Assembly: GCF_900096585.1 (NCBI RefSeq)
Contig: NZ_FMYH01000002.1
Coordinates: forward strand, 517,997-581,996
Length of the DNA: 64,000 nt
Reading direction: 5' to 3'
DNA from: Sanguibacter gelidistatuariae
GTDB lineage: Bacteria; Actinomycetota; Actinomycetes; Actinomycetales; Cellulomonadaceae
The notes under the pieces are model-generated. The model saw only the letters and a list, made by a program, of their open reading frames with translations. It searched no databases and was not told the origin of the DNA. A program made the translations under genes and the position numbers. Shown one piece after another: positions 49,658 to 58,823 of this stretch (the stretch's first letter is position 1; every line of letters begins with the position of its first letter).

Positions 49658-51523
49658 GTGACTGTAACGGCTGACCAGGGCGTGGATCGGCTGGCGGTGC
49701 TTGCGACTCTTGCCCGCGCGGCGTCCTCCGTGCGTGGGGCGTTCGGGCTGTACGTCAAGGCCACGCTGCTCCTGCAGGGCGCGGCGTGGGCTGTCGCGAT
49801 CCCGCTGATCGTCTGGCTCTTCGACACGGCCCTGCGCTGGGCGGGGGTCTCGTCCCTGACACACCTCAACGTCGGTCACGTTCTCACGACCCCGGCGGCC
49901 GCTGGCGGACTCGTCGTCCTGGCGTTCGTGGCCTGCGTCGTCGTGCTGGTCCAGCAGGGTGCGTTCCTGCTCATCGGTGACCGCCTGACCCGCGGTGAGC
50001 CCGTCGCAGCGCGCGCGATCGCCGCCGACCTCGCGCGCGCGGCGCGCAAGCTGCTCAGCCCGCAGCTCGCGCTCTTCCTCGGCTACTTCTTCGTTCTCGT
50101 CCCGGTGGGCGGGATCGGCGCCGCGGCCTTCCTCGTCCAGGGGATCGCCATCCCCAACTTCATCATCACCGAGCTGAAGAAGTTCGACGGCGGCCTCTAC
50201 GTCTACGCCGCCTTCCTCGCCGCGGTCACCTATCTCTATCTGCGCCTCGCGCTCACCCTCGCGGTCTTCCTCACCACTGACGCCTCCGTCGCCGGGTCGA
50301 TGGCGGCCAGCTGGCGGATGACCCGCCGCCTGAGCGTCCGGCTGCTCGCGATGTTCGCCGCGGTGGTCGGCGCCGCCGGACTCGTCCTGGCCGCGGTCGT
50401 GGCACTCGGCTTGCTCCCCACCCGCGTGGCCGACGCCGTCGCCCCGGGCGCAGCGGCTGTGGTTGCTGGTCTGTCGCTCACCGTGGTCCAGGTCATCGCC
50501 TTCTTCGTGGCCGGTGCGGTCGCCGCGCTCGGCACCCAGATCGTCGTCCTGGTCGCGCGCGCCCGCGCGCCGCAGGGTGCTCCGGTCACTGTGCCTGACG
50601 TCGCAGTGCCTGACGCCGCAGTGCCCGACGTCGCAGTGCCTGACGCCGCTCGCGCGCCACGTCGCGCGGTGCGGCTCGGCGTCGGCATCGTGGTCGTAGG
50701 TGCCCTCGCGGCGGTGAGTGTGCTGAACACTCACGCCATGACAACCCTCTCCGACGAGGCACCGACCCTCGTGATCGCCCACCGCGGCGACGCGTCGGCC
50801 GCCGTGGAGAACTCGATCGCCGCCCTTGAGTCGGCCGCCGCGCTGGGCGCCGACTACGTCGAGCTCGACGTGCTGCAGAGCGCCGACGGCGGACTTGTCG
50901 TCTTCCACGACCTCACCCTGCGCCGGCTCGCCGGGTCCGACCGCGCTGTGGCGGACATGACGCTCGCGGAGCTGACCGCGACGACCATCACCCAGAACGG
51001 CTTCACTGCCACGATCCCGTCGCTGGCCGAGTTCGTCGAGCGGGCCAAGGAGCTGGACATGCCGCTGCTCGTCGAGCTCAAGGCGCACGGCCGGGAGACC
51101 GCGTCCTTCGTCGACGACGTCGTCGCGCTGCTGCGCGCGAAGGGCGTCGCCGGCACGTACCTGGTCCAGTCGATCTACCCCGAGCTGGCCGATGCGGTGC
51201 GCGCGGCGGCCCCGGAGATCGGCGTCGGCTACGTCGTCCCGTTCAGCCGCGGCGGGCTCGGCGACCCACCGGTCGACTTCGTCGCGATCGAGGAGTTCTC
51301 CTACACCGCTCGGGTCCGGGCCGAGGCGCGCGCTGCGGGTATCGATGTGTTCGTCTGGACGGTCAACGACCCCGCCGCCATGCGCCAGTACCTGCGCGCC
51401 GGGGCGGATGGAATCGTCATGAGCGCGCCTCGCGAGGCGGTCGCCGAGCGCACGGCCTTCGTCGAACAGACGGGGCTGTCCGGGCGGCTGGAGGACTTGG
51501 TGCGGGTGGCGATGGGGAGGTGA
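49658..51523 (+). CDS. membrane-anchored glycerophosphodiester phosphodiesterase
   Basis: A 621-residue protein. Residues 1-340 hold about eight hydrophobic helices of the GDPD-associated membrane domain. After a Val-Pro-Asp repeat linker and a further hydrophobic segment comes the GDPD domain: IAHRGDASAAVENSIAAL, YVELDVLQSADGGLVVFHD, MPLLVELKAHG and VFVWTVNDPAAM, with the metal-binding His-Arg, Glu-Asp and His residues intact. It hydrolyses glycerophosphodiesters, possibly from lipid or teichoic-acid turnover, at the membrane. GTG at 49658 lies 7 bases behind a TACGCT -10 box, suggesting a leaderless mRNA. It is the last core gene before the defence island. Confidence 0.88.
   Translation: MTVTADQGVDRLAVLATLARAASSVRGAFGLYVKATLLLQGAAWAVAIPLIVWLFDTALRWAGVSSLTHLNVGHVLTTPAAAGGLVVLAFVACVVVLVQQGAFLLIGDRLTRGEPVAARAIAADLARAARKLLSPQLALFLGYFFVLVPVGGIGAAAFLVQGIAIPNFIITELKKFDGGLYVYAAFLAAVTYLYLRLALTLAVFLTTDASVAGSMAASWRMTRRLSVRLLAMFAAVVGAAGLVLAAVVALGLLPTRVADAVAPGAAAVVAGLSLTVVQVIAFFVAGAVAALGTQIVVLVARARAPQGAPVTVPDVAVPDAAVPDVAVPDAARAPRRAVRLGVGIVVVGALAAVSVLNTHAMTTLSDEAPTLVIAHRGDASAAVENSIAALESAAALGADYVELDVLQSADGGLVVFHDLTLRRLAGSDRAVADMTLAELTATTITQNGFTATIPSLAEFVERAKELDMPLLVELKAHGRETASFVDDVVALLRAKGVAGTYLVQSIYPELADAVRAAAPEIGVGYVVPFSRGGLGDPPVDFVAIEEFSYTARVRAEARAAGIDVFVWTVNDPAAMRQYLRAGADGIVMSAPREAVAERTAFVEQTGLSGRLEDLVRVAMGR
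50591..50650 (+). repeat. in-frame 15-base tandem repeat (4 units, alternating)
   Basis: Four 15-base units encode Val-Pro-Asp-(Val/Ala)-Ala four times. Units 1 and 3, and 2 and 4, resemble each other most, so the array is really two 30-base dimers. It forms the linker between the membrane domain and the catalytic domain of the phosphodiesterase. Confidence 0.88.
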
Positions 51524-51558
51524 GCATCATCTGAGAGGAACTTGCTCGTCGCCGTCCA

Positions 51559-51657
51559 CTACTTCGTCTGGTTCAGATGCCGCGTGTGGACGTTCTCGAT
51601 GTGGACGGTCCTGCCGAAGACGAAATACCAGATGCGGCGCCACTGCTGAGCTCGCAC
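51559..51657 (-). pseudogene. short ORF or gene remnant downstream of zorD (RelE/ParE-like end?)
   Basis: A frame ending in TAG at 51559 encodes a Trp-, Arg- and His-rich 32-residue stretch if read from GTG at 51657, including QQWRRIWYFVFGRTVHIENV and ending RHLNQTK. The frame stays open some distance further upstream without a start. Strand order and an Arg-x-Val-x-Ile pattern vaguely recall the C-terminal strands of RelE/ParE toxins. It may be the surviving end of a gene cut off when the island inserted or decayed. Nothing else is recognisable in 51524-51716. The identification is weak. Confidence 0.3.
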
Positions 51658-51716
51658 TGATATTGATCGTGCGTCGTGCCATTGTGAATAGTAGGGCTAG
51701 GAACTGCCAGGTTCGG

Positions 51717-54700
51717 CTACGTGAGCCCGAGTGCCCGCTCGAGCTCGTCTCTCTTCACCTCCTGCGGCACGACGACGGCGTCCTTGAGGGCCACCTTCGT
51801 GCGCAGCAGCCTGTCGAGCTTGACGTCGAACGACTCGAGGTCGGGATGGAGCGCCATCGGGTAGTGCACGTGGACCTCACGTTTCTGCCCGATTCGATAG
51901 ATGCGGTCCGTGGCCTGCGCCTCCTTGGCGGGGTTCCAGTGCCGTTCGAGGTGCACCGCATGATTGGCTCCCACGACCGTAAGTCCGACTCCGGCGGCGA
52001 GGGGAGACATGATGATGACGTTGAACCCGTCACGAGCCTCAAACGTGCGGATCTTCCCCATGCGAGTCTCACCGCCTACGCCCGTGGCGGCGGTGTCGCC
52101 GTTCACCACGTCGACCCGCAGGTCGTAGCGATCCAGGAGCCAGAGCGCGAGGGCACGCTGAATTTCCTTGGACTTGGCGAAGACGATGACCTTCTCGTTC
52201 TTGACGCGAACTGCGTCGAGAATGACCCGGACGGTGACGAGAGTTCGAGCCGATTCGTCGAGACCCTCCGCACCGCTCGGGAGACGGCCTGCGAGCAGGC
52301 CGGGATGAAGTGAGACGGCCCCGAGCTCGTGGAGCGTCTTGAGTGCGGCACCCTTCGCGCCGGCGCGGCCGCGGTGTGCGGTGAGCACATCGTCGTAGGC
52401 CTGGAACTGAATCGCGGGCATCACCTGTGGGTACTCGTGGATGTGCTTCGCCGGTAGATCCGGAAGGTGGTCCTCTTTCACCCGTCGCAGCATGAAGCTG
52501 CCGACCGTTGCGCGCAGAGCGCGGCCCAGACGTTGGTGTTCCTCGGGCGTTGCCTCCTCCATCGGCACGATCCACGCGTCGTGGAAGTTCGCCCACGGGC
52601 CAAGAAGACCGGGTTGCGCAGTATCGATCAGGGACCAGAAGTCGCGCAGCGAGTTCTCCACCGGAGTGCCGGTAGCGAGGAGCTTGAAACGCGCCTTGAG
52701 GCCCTTGGCCGCGCGGGTCGCGAGGATCTCCGGGTTCTTGGTCGCCTGTGCCTCGTCGAACACGACCACACCCCACTCGACTAGGCCAAGCGACACCTGG
52801 TAGCGCCGCAGAGTCTCATACGTCGTCAGTACCAGGACTCCAGGGCGGTCCAGGCGAGCTTCCTCCCATCCCGTTCCGATCCGGAGGGTCGCGTGGATCC
52901 GATCCGCACGCACCATCCCGGCGGCGTCGAGGTCGTCCACGCGCGCCGCCGTCTCCCGTGTGGCGCCTCGCAGCCGGTAGTCGGCGAGTCCCGGCCCCTG
53001 GAGGACAACGACGTCGTCAAACGGGCCATGAGCGGACCCGAATGTCGAAGCCAGCTCCTGGAGCCAATTCTCCAGCAGCGCGACGGGCATGACGGCCAGC
53101 ATGGGCAGCGGTACACGACCGTGGGCAAGCTGCGCACGGTGCGCCTCCGCAAGCGCAACGAGGGTCATATAGGTCTTGCCAAGCCCCATGTCATCGGCTA
53201 GCAGCGCCCCTTGGATCCGAGTGGGGTCATCCTCGGCGCTCGACAGAGCCGACTGCATCAGGCCCGTCATCCAGTCAGCCCCCACAACTTGGTGAGGGAA
53301 AGGTGTGCGACTGAGACGGGCGTAATCGACCGCTTGCTCCGGCGCCGCGCTGGCGGCGCGGGCGCGTAGGGCGTCGGGGGCGTCGACAGCTTCGAGGATG
53401 TGCATGCCGACGGTGACCTGTCGGCCTGGGGCTCCGGCGTCATCGCCAGGTATTGCGCTCTCGACGAGAAGTCCTGCGATCCTCGCCCGTGATGCAATGA
53501 ACGCATCCTCAACACGACTGTGGTCAGTGATGTCCACAATTTGTTCGCGCACCGTGACGACGGTGTCCCCGTGCTCCCATGCCTGGGCGACATTGCTCTC
53601 GATGGTCTTCTGCTCGCTCGAGTTCCGAGCAATCTCGGCGAGAGATTCCGGCTCAGATACGTGCCCGAGGGTTGCGAACCAGTCGAGACCGCTTGAAGCA
53701 GCTTCGGCGAATGTAAGCGGTGCGATGACGCCGAGCCCAGCGACGCGGACACTGAACCGCACGTCCACGTCGACGAGATCGGGGTCGTAGTATGCGCCGG
53801 GGGCGAGGAGGAACTGCGCGACCTCGTCAGCGGGGATTCGTGGTCGGTCGCGCACTTCTTGGATACCCACGAGTTGCTCGGGCTCGAGTAGAACGAGAGC
53901 GTCGTCCGCGCGCACCACGGCACCTGTCGAGCGCTCAGCGGCTGGCCCCTCGATACTTGGCTGGAGTGCAGAGAAGCCCTGCCGGCGGTCGAGCTGGTGC
54001 CACCGCTTGCCGAGCAGTGCGCGATCGACACCAGGGCCGATGTCAGGCTCGACGGTGAGTGATCCGTCTCCCTGAAGCTCCACGGTGAGGCCGACGCCCC
54101 TTGGGACGACAGTCGAGAATCTGTCTAGCGCGCCAAGGGAGAGCTGGAAGTGATCGTCTCGCGCGCTGGCGTCGTCGGAGTCCGTCGCGAGCTGGTGGGC
54201 GGCCTGGAGGCGAGCGACGAGGCGGACGTTCTCGGCCTCTGTCCGTGCCTCTCGGCTGAGCGACGCGTGATCGTCGAGTGCCCGCAGTGATCGGAGCAGC
54301 GGCAGACTGACTCGGAGCAAGGAGCCGTCGACGAGGATCACGGGCCCGCGCCGGTCGGGGGAGACCGGGTGGGCGCCGACGCGCAGATTGAGGTCGATGC
54401 GAAAGTCGAGGGATGCCGTCCACTTGTGTACGGCGGTAGAGAGTTCGCCTGAGAAGCGCGGAGGAAGGCCAAGGAGTTCGGCGTCATCATCCTCGAGGCG
54501 AGCAACCTCCTCCGCCGGGACTGCGAAGCCGTCCTCGCAAGCGGTGGCGCGGCCGTCCTCGGCGAGCATGTCGAGGACGAAGAACTGTTCCTGGGCAGTC
54601 CGCTGAGCATGACCGTCTCGCACTAGTCCGAGGGTCTCAGTGTCAGCGACGAAGCGAGTCACCTCGCCATACACGATCCGGAATCCCGGCATCGGGGAGA

Positions 54701-54752
54701 AGGCATCGTCCGGCACCGATGCACGACGGCGGAGACGGTCGATCAGGCCCAT
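51717..54752 (-). CDS. zorD: Zorya type I anti-phage system, helicase ZorD
   Basis: A 1011-residue Snf2-type protein. Residues 1-480 are a poorly conserved N-terminal region containing several acidic/hydrophobic repeats. The Snf2 motor starts with FPHQVVGADWM, then LLADDMGLGKTYMTL (Walker A near 524), LVLTTYETLR, VVFDEAQATKNPEI (motif II Asp-Glu-Ala-Gln near 667) and LLATGTPVENSL. Domain 2 has VIVFAKSKEIQRAL, IMSPLAAGVGLTVVGANHAVHLE and ATDRIYRIGQ. In Zorya it is thought to attack invading DNA once the ZorAB motor signals. ATG at 54752 overlaps the end of zorC by 10 bases. It is the last gene of the operon. Confidence 0.9.
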   Translation of the reverse strand: MGLIDRLRRRASVPDDAFSPMPGFRIVYGEVTRFVADTETLGLVRDGHAQRTAQEQFFVLDMLAEDGRATACEDGFAVPAEEVARLEDDDAELLGLPPRFSGELSTAVHKWTASLDFRIDLNLRVGAHPVSPDRRGPVILVDGSLLRVSLPLLRSLRALDDHASLSREARTEAENVRLVARLQAAHQLATDSDDASARDDHFQLSLGALDRFSTVVPRGVGLTVELQGDGSLTVEPDIGPGVDRALLGKRWHQLDRRQGFSALQPSIEGPAAERSTGAVVRADDALVLLEPEQLVGIQEVRDRPRIPADEVAQFLLAPGAYYDPDLVDVDVRFSVRVAGLGVIAPLTFAEAASSGLDWFATLGHVSEPESLAEIARNSSEQKTIESNVAQAWEHGDTVVTVREQIVDITDHSRVEDAFIASRARIAGLLVESAIPGDDAGAPGRQVTVGMHILEAVDAPDALRARAASAAPEQAVDYARLSRTPFPHQVVGADWMTGLMQSALSSAEDDPTRIQGALLADDMGLGKTYMTLVALAEAHRAQLAHGRVPLPMLAVMPVALLENWLQELASTFGSAHGPFDDVVVLQGPGLADYRLRGATRETAARVDDLDAAGMVRADRIHATLRIGTGWEEARLDRPGVLVLTTYETLRRYQVSLGLVEWGVVVFDEAQATKNPEILATRAAKGLKARFKLLATGTPVENSLRDFWSLIDTAQPGLLGPWANFHDAWIVPMEEATPEEHQRLGRALRATVGSFMLRRVKEDHLPDLPAKHIHEYPQVMPAIQFQAYDDVLTAHRGRAGAKGAALKTLHELGAVSLHPGLLAGRLPSGAEGLDESARTLVTVRVILDAVRVKNEKVIVFAKSKEIQRALALWLLDRYDLRVDVVNGDTAATGVGGETRMGKIRTFEARDGFNVIIMSPLAAGVGLTVVGANHAVHLERHWNPAKEAQATDRIYRIGQKREVHVHYPMALHPDLESFDVKLDRLLRTKVALKDAVVVPQEVKRDELERALGLT

Positions 54753-56257
54753 GTCCAGTGCCCCTCGTTTGCTCGGCGCCGTCGGAGCTCCGCATAGTCG
54801 TTGGCGGTCATCAGACCGCGCTCGTCAACGGTGATCCCGTGGTACACCAGGAAGTCAAGGACCTTGACCAGCCATTCGAAGCCTCGGTGCGCGACGATCA
54901 ATTGGCTGTTGGTCCCGTAACTCTGGTGATTTCGCGGAATCGACTCACGAAGCTCAACAGCGCTGAAGGTGGTCACATGTCGGTTCGCGAGCTTGTCGAC
55001 GGCCCCACCCGTGTAGACCTGCAGCTTGAAGCTGTGCGACCCCTCGACTAGCCAGAAGTCGCCGCAGTCGACATAGACAACTGCTGTGTCAGTCTTACTG
55101 GCGTCCTGAAGAAGCGCTGCGTCAGGTAGCGAGGATTTCGTTCGGCGTCGCATGTCCTTCCGGATGCTATCGCCGAGGATCAGCCGAACGTCGTTGATGC
55201 GGTCCTGCTCGTACAGACCCAACAGCAGTTTCTTCCGGCGCGCGAGCATGCGCAGCATCGCTTCGTCTTCCTTGTCGGTGGCGTAAGACTCCACGCCGTC
55301 GAGGAACGCGCGAAGCTCAAGGCCACGCATCCAGTTCACCGCGAGCGCAAGGTTCTCCGGAGGCACTCGGGACCACCAGGTCTTCCATTCCGGGGTCTGC
55401 CGGGTTCGGGGGTCGCCGCCGATGTCGAGAGCGGCTTTGAGCCAACCCGGGCTCGGATGCCTAGTGGTCTTCGACGTCAGCGCAGTGAGCACCTGATGCC
55501 CGAAGTAGAGTCGATCTTCATCGGTCGACTCGGTTCGCTGCCGGGCAAGGACGTCGGAGGTCACTACTTCCAGGAAGTCATGGTCACCGTTCTCAGCGTC
55601 CAAAGACTCGATCAACGTCAGGTAGTAGGCGTCTCGGGCGATACGCCCAAGACGCGAGTCTGCATGAGCCGTCAGGTGGTTGGCTCGGAACCACGACGTG
55701 ACGTCCTCCCCTGTGGCCAAGAGGCGCTGCGCGAGATGAATCGGACCGCCCAGCTCCAGCAGGAGCGCGTCGTGGCCGCGGATCGTCTCGATGATGTCAT
55801 TGGCGTGTCTGGAAGGCTGTGCCGCGACTGCACGCCGAACGAGATCACGAACGGCATCGAAGAGCCCGCGGTGCCACATCTCCAAGCGATCGAAGTGAGT
55901 GAAGAAGAGAGTGGCGGTCGCGATCGTTGTGAGCCGAGACGGGGCCGCACCAGCAGACAGGGATCGAATCGCCTCCGGCGACACCGTGGAGCGGGCGAGT
56001 GAAGCGTCGTCGAGCCAGGCTGCAATGACTGCTCGCCCAAAGCGGCGCTCGGTCAGCCTGCGATCGAGCGCGACGTGGTCTCCAGCGAGAAGAAGCTCAC
56101 GAGCCTCCGCCACAAGCTGGCCGAAGTTCCGCCCGACGCCTGCCCGAGCGCTCAGTTCAGCGGCGAGGTTGGCTCGCGCGTCCCACGTGTGCCGGATTCG
56201 ATCGGGCCAAGGTGGGAGTTGGAGAGGCGGAACCGGGACCAGTATGAGTCGGGTCAT
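54743..56257 (-). CDS. zorC: Zorya type I anti-phage system, ZorC (EH_Signature protein)
   Basis: A 504-residue soluble protein without membrane segments. The position between zorB and zorD and the C-terminal region (RRKKLLLGLYEQDRINDVRL ... FWLVEGSHSFKLQVYTG) fit ZorC, the DNA-interacting protein with an EH_Signature domain that defines type I Zorya. ATG at 56257 overlaps the zorB stop as ATGA, and its own end overlaps zorD, so all four zor genes are translationally linked. Base composition is less GC-rich than that of the chromosome on either side. The call rests on gene order plus the family pattern from memory. Confidence 0.87.
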   Translation of the reverse strand: MTRLILVPVPPLQLPPWPDRIRHTWDARANLAAELSARAGVGRNFGQLVAEARELLLAGDHVALDRRLTERRFGRAVIAAWLDDASLARSTVSPEAIRSLSAGAAPSRLTTIATATLFFTHFDRLEMWHRGLFDAVRDLVRRAVAAQPSRHANDIIETIRGHDALLLELGGPIHLAQRLLATGEDVTSWFRANHLTAHADSRLGRIARDAYYLTLIESLDAENGDHDFLEVVTSDVLARQRTESTDEDRLYFGHQVLTALTSKTTRHPSPGWLKAALDIGGDPRTRQTPEWKTWWSRVPPENLALAVNWMRGLELRAFLDGVESYATDKEDEAMLRMLARRKKLLLGLYEQDRINDVRLILGDSIRKDMRRRTKSSLPDAALLQDASKTDTAVVYVDCGDFWLVEGSHSFKLQVYTGGAVDKLANRHVTTFSAVELRESIPRNHQSYGTNSQLIVAHRGFEWLVKVLDFLVYHGITVDERGLMTANDYAELRRRRANEGHWTWA

Positions 56258-57069
56258 GGAGACTCGCCCGTGCCCGTGGCGTCACGAATCCCGCTGATCT
56301 CCTCTTCGGAGAGCCGATGCTCGGTGAACCGAATGTCGATGCGGCGGTTTGCCGCTCGGTCGCTGTCGCTGCCCTGGACGGCATTCACAGGCCTGGTGTC
56401 GGCGTAGCCAGAGACGGAGAAGAGCCGCTCGCCGGAGTGTCCGACGAGGGAGTCCAGGTCGGCCGGCAACTTGTCCTGCCACAGGCGCCACAGGGAGATG
56501 GCGCGATTGGCGGAGAGCCCCCAGTTCCCTCCGAACAACCCTTCCATCGGGACGTCGTCGGTGTGACCTTCGACGAACACTGTATCGAGCAACGTGAACC
56601 GGTCGTCCTTGAGCAGAGCGTCTGCGATGACCTCGCCGATGATCAGGGCGTTCGCCTCGTGCTGCGGCTGAATCTCGGACGAACCGCTGTCAAATCCTAG
56701 GAGGTCGACCGGGACACGCAGGACGGAGGTGGCAGGGTCGACCTCAACGTGAATCCCTCGAGCAGCGAGGGTGTCACGGATCTCCGTCACCATGTCGGCA
56801 CGGACCTGTTCACCGGTTCCGAGGCTGCTCAGCATGGTGTCGAACCGGTCGCCACGCGCCTGAGCTTCCTCGGCTGCGACCTTCGCCTGATCTGCTTCAG
56901 CCCTCGCCTGAGCGAGGGCGTCCTGCTCCTGCGACAACGAGAAGACAAGTGCGACGGCCGCCAGCATGAAGACCGTGAGAAGCGCAGTCATGAAGTCTGA
57001 GAAGGAGATCCATACCGTCTCCTCGTTGCTTTCCTCAGGGCGTCTGCGGGCGAGGAGGCGGCGGCTCAT
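56254..57069 (-). CDS. zorB: Zorya anti-phage system, motor stator subunit ZorB (MotB/OmpA-like)
   Basis: A 271-residue MotB-like protein. A short basic N-terminus precedes one membrane helix (about residues 20-45, WISFSDFMTALLTVFMLAAV) with the proton-accepting Asp25 at its start, as in MotB and ZorB. A coiled region (about 45-85, rich in Ala, Glu and Gln) leads to a C-terminal OmpA-like peptidoglycan-binding domain with VEGHTDDVPMEG, NWGLSANRA and SGYADTRPV...NRRIDIRF. With ZorA it forms an ion-driven inner-membrane motor anchored to the cell wall. Both stop and start overlap neighbours by 4 bases. Confidence 0.94.
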   Translation of the reverse strand: MSRRLLARRRPEESNEETVWISFSDFMTALLTVFMLAAVALVFSLSQEQDALAQARAEADQAKVAAEEAQARGDRFDTMLSSLGTGEQVRADMVTEIRDTLAARGIHVEVDPATSVLRVPVDLLGFDSGSSEIQPQHEANALIIGEVIADALLKDDRFTLLDTVFVEGHTDDVPMEGLFGGNWGLSANRAISLWRLWQDKLPADLDSLVGHSGERLFSVSGYADTRPVNAVQGSDSDRAANRRIDIRFTEHRLSEEEISGIRDATGTGESP

Positions 57070-58823
57070 ACGACAATGCCGGTCACGTCAGCTGCCCCCT
57101 GGACGCTCAGTTCGTCAACGGCGTCGGACAACGCCAGCGCCGCATTGAGCATGGTGGACGTGAACCGCTCCGTCTGGTCGTTCCATTCATCCATCCGATT
57201 CGACGTCTGCTTGCTGACCTCGTCGGCGTAGGTGGCGAGCCATCCCGCCATCGCCTCGGAATGCTTGCCGAGTCGGTGCTCAAGGTCGGCGAGGAACCGT
57301 TCTTGCGAGGTCTGCATGCCTTCGAAGCCGCCACTGAAGGCGCTGGAGGCCACCCGGAGTTGCTCGGCTGCCTCCACCGCCTTGTCCGTGAGCTCACTGA
57401 CTGAATTCTGCTGCGTGATGAGCGCCCCAGCTGCCGTTCCGGTCTTCTCCGCGAGGTCGTCCATCGTGCCGATCGCATCAGCGAGCATCCGGCCAAGCGC
57501 TGTGCTCGTTGCTCCAATCTCCGTGGTCACGCCCGTCAGTCCGGCGACAACGTCGTCCATTCCGTCGGCGGCGGCGCCGACTAGCGACGCCGCGCGGTCA
57601 AGGCCCGTGACAACTCTTGGGAGTGACTCGTCGAGAAGGACCATCTGCCGTTCCGTCGCGTCCGTCACTGATCTCAGCTGTGCCGTCGTCGCTTCGTGGA
57701 GCCTGCTGAGCTGTTCGGTGGTGGCGGTGCGGAGGTCATCCAGGTGTCTGGCAGCGGCGATCTCCATCACGTTCATCTGCGCGAGGTGTTGGTCAGCCTG
57801 ACGGGAGAGCTGTTCGCTCATATAGTCGAGCGTGCTTCGCATCGACTCGGATGAGGCCTTCAACTGCTCGGCGAGCGATACCCCGATCTCGCTGAACGAT
57901 GCGGTGAGCTGCCCGGAGATCTCCTTGAAGACGTCTGCCGACTGGTCCGCGGCCTTGGTCACAAGTTCGGACATGACGGGTGCGAGAGACATCTGGATCG
58001 CTTCGCTAACCGCGCGGCTCGTGTTCTCGCCGACCTGTGCGACCGACTCCTGCAGAGCACTTCCGATCTTCTCGTGCAGGACCTGGAGGGCTTCTCGCGA
58101 CTCGCTGGTGTGCGAGGCGATGTCCGAGAGTGACTGCTCGGGAGAGCGCATCGAGAAGAGTCCGTCGATCCGGCTCTGAAGGCGACGAACGGACTTGACG
58201 ACGCGGCCCTCCTGCCAGCGCTCGAGGACGTTCGTCACGAGGCTCATGGCAACACCCCACAGAGACGCTGTGAAGCCGAGGGCGGCACCATCGACGAGCG
58301 TCTGGATGCCCGACCGGAGCTGGTCCGTGCTGGACCCCAGGTCGAGACCGCGAAGTCCGACGGTGAGCCCGAAAAACGTCCCGAGGAGGCCGATCGTGGT
58401 CAGCGCCGTGGGCGCGGCGTGGAGGAATCTGTTGCCGATCAGGCGGGGCGCGAAGTTGTACTCGTTGAAGAACTCCTCGGCGCTGACGGTATTGAACAGT
58501 CGCCGATCCTCGGTGACCAACGTCTCGTCAAACTCTCGCCAGGCGTCCTTCACGGGTTCCGAACAGGTCAAGGATTTTGCACTGATCTCGCTTCGATGCT
58601 CCCAAAGATTGCCTGGCTCGAGGTCGGCAAAGAGCTGGTTCGCCTCCGCGACGAGGTTCCTGGCGACCTTTGCGTGCCACCACGCGAACCCACTCGCGTA
58701 GAGCGCAACAGCCCAGATGATCAGAACCAGCAACGGCGTCACCGCCTCGACGTCGCCGCTCAGAATTTTGTCGAAGCGGGGAAAGATCAGCGTCCAGACG
58801 TCGCCGAGTCCATGGTCGGGCAT
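57066..58823 (-). CDS. zorA: Zorya anti-phage system, motor stator subunit ZorA (MotA/ExbB-like)
   Basis: A 585-residue protein. There are three membrane helices at about 30-50, 134-160 (LTTIGLLGTFFGLTVGLRG) and 180-202 (ALGFTASLWGVAMSLVTNVL); the last two are the MotA/TolQ/ExbB core. Residues 210-585 are a long cytosolic tail, almost free of Pro and rich in Ala, Thr, Gln, Ser and Glu, consistent with the coiled-coil tail of type I ZorA. ATG at 58823 follows AGAAGAGG. It is the first gene of zorABCD. A 302-base gap separates it from the hydrolase upstream, leaving room for its own promoter. Confidence 0.94.
   Translation of the reverse strand: MPDHGLGDVWTLIFPRFDKILSGDVEAVTPLLVLIIWAVALYASGFAWWHAKVARNLVAEANQLFADLEPGNLWEHRSEISAKSLTCSEPVKDAWREFDETLVTEDRRLFNTVSAEEFFNEYNFAPRLIGNRFLHAAPTALTTIGLLGTFFGLTVGLRGLDLGSSTDQLRSGIQTLVDGAALGFTASLWGVAMSLVTNVLERWQEGRVVKSVRRLQSRIDGLFSMRSPEQSLSDIASHTSESREALQVLHEKIGSALQESVAQVGENTSRAVSEAIQMSLAPVMSELVTKAADQSADVFKEISGQLTASFSEIGVSLAEQLKASSESMRSTLDYMSEQLSRQADQHLAQMNVMEIAAARHLDDLRTATTEQLSRLHEATTAQLRSVTDATERQMVLLDESLPRVVTGLDRAASLVGAAADGMDDVVAGLTGVTTEIGATSTALGRMLADAIGTMDDLAEKTGTAAGALITQQNSVSELTDKAVEAAEQLRVASSAFSGGFEGMQTSQERFLADLEHRLGKHSEAMAGWLATYADEVSKQTSNRMDEWNDQTERFTSTMLNAALALSDAVDELSVQGAADVTGIVV

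Noticed and set aside
51663-52313. A 216-codon plus-strand frame over the end of zorD
   Set aside because: It is antisense to the conserved Snf2 C-terminal motifs and has no protein-like features.
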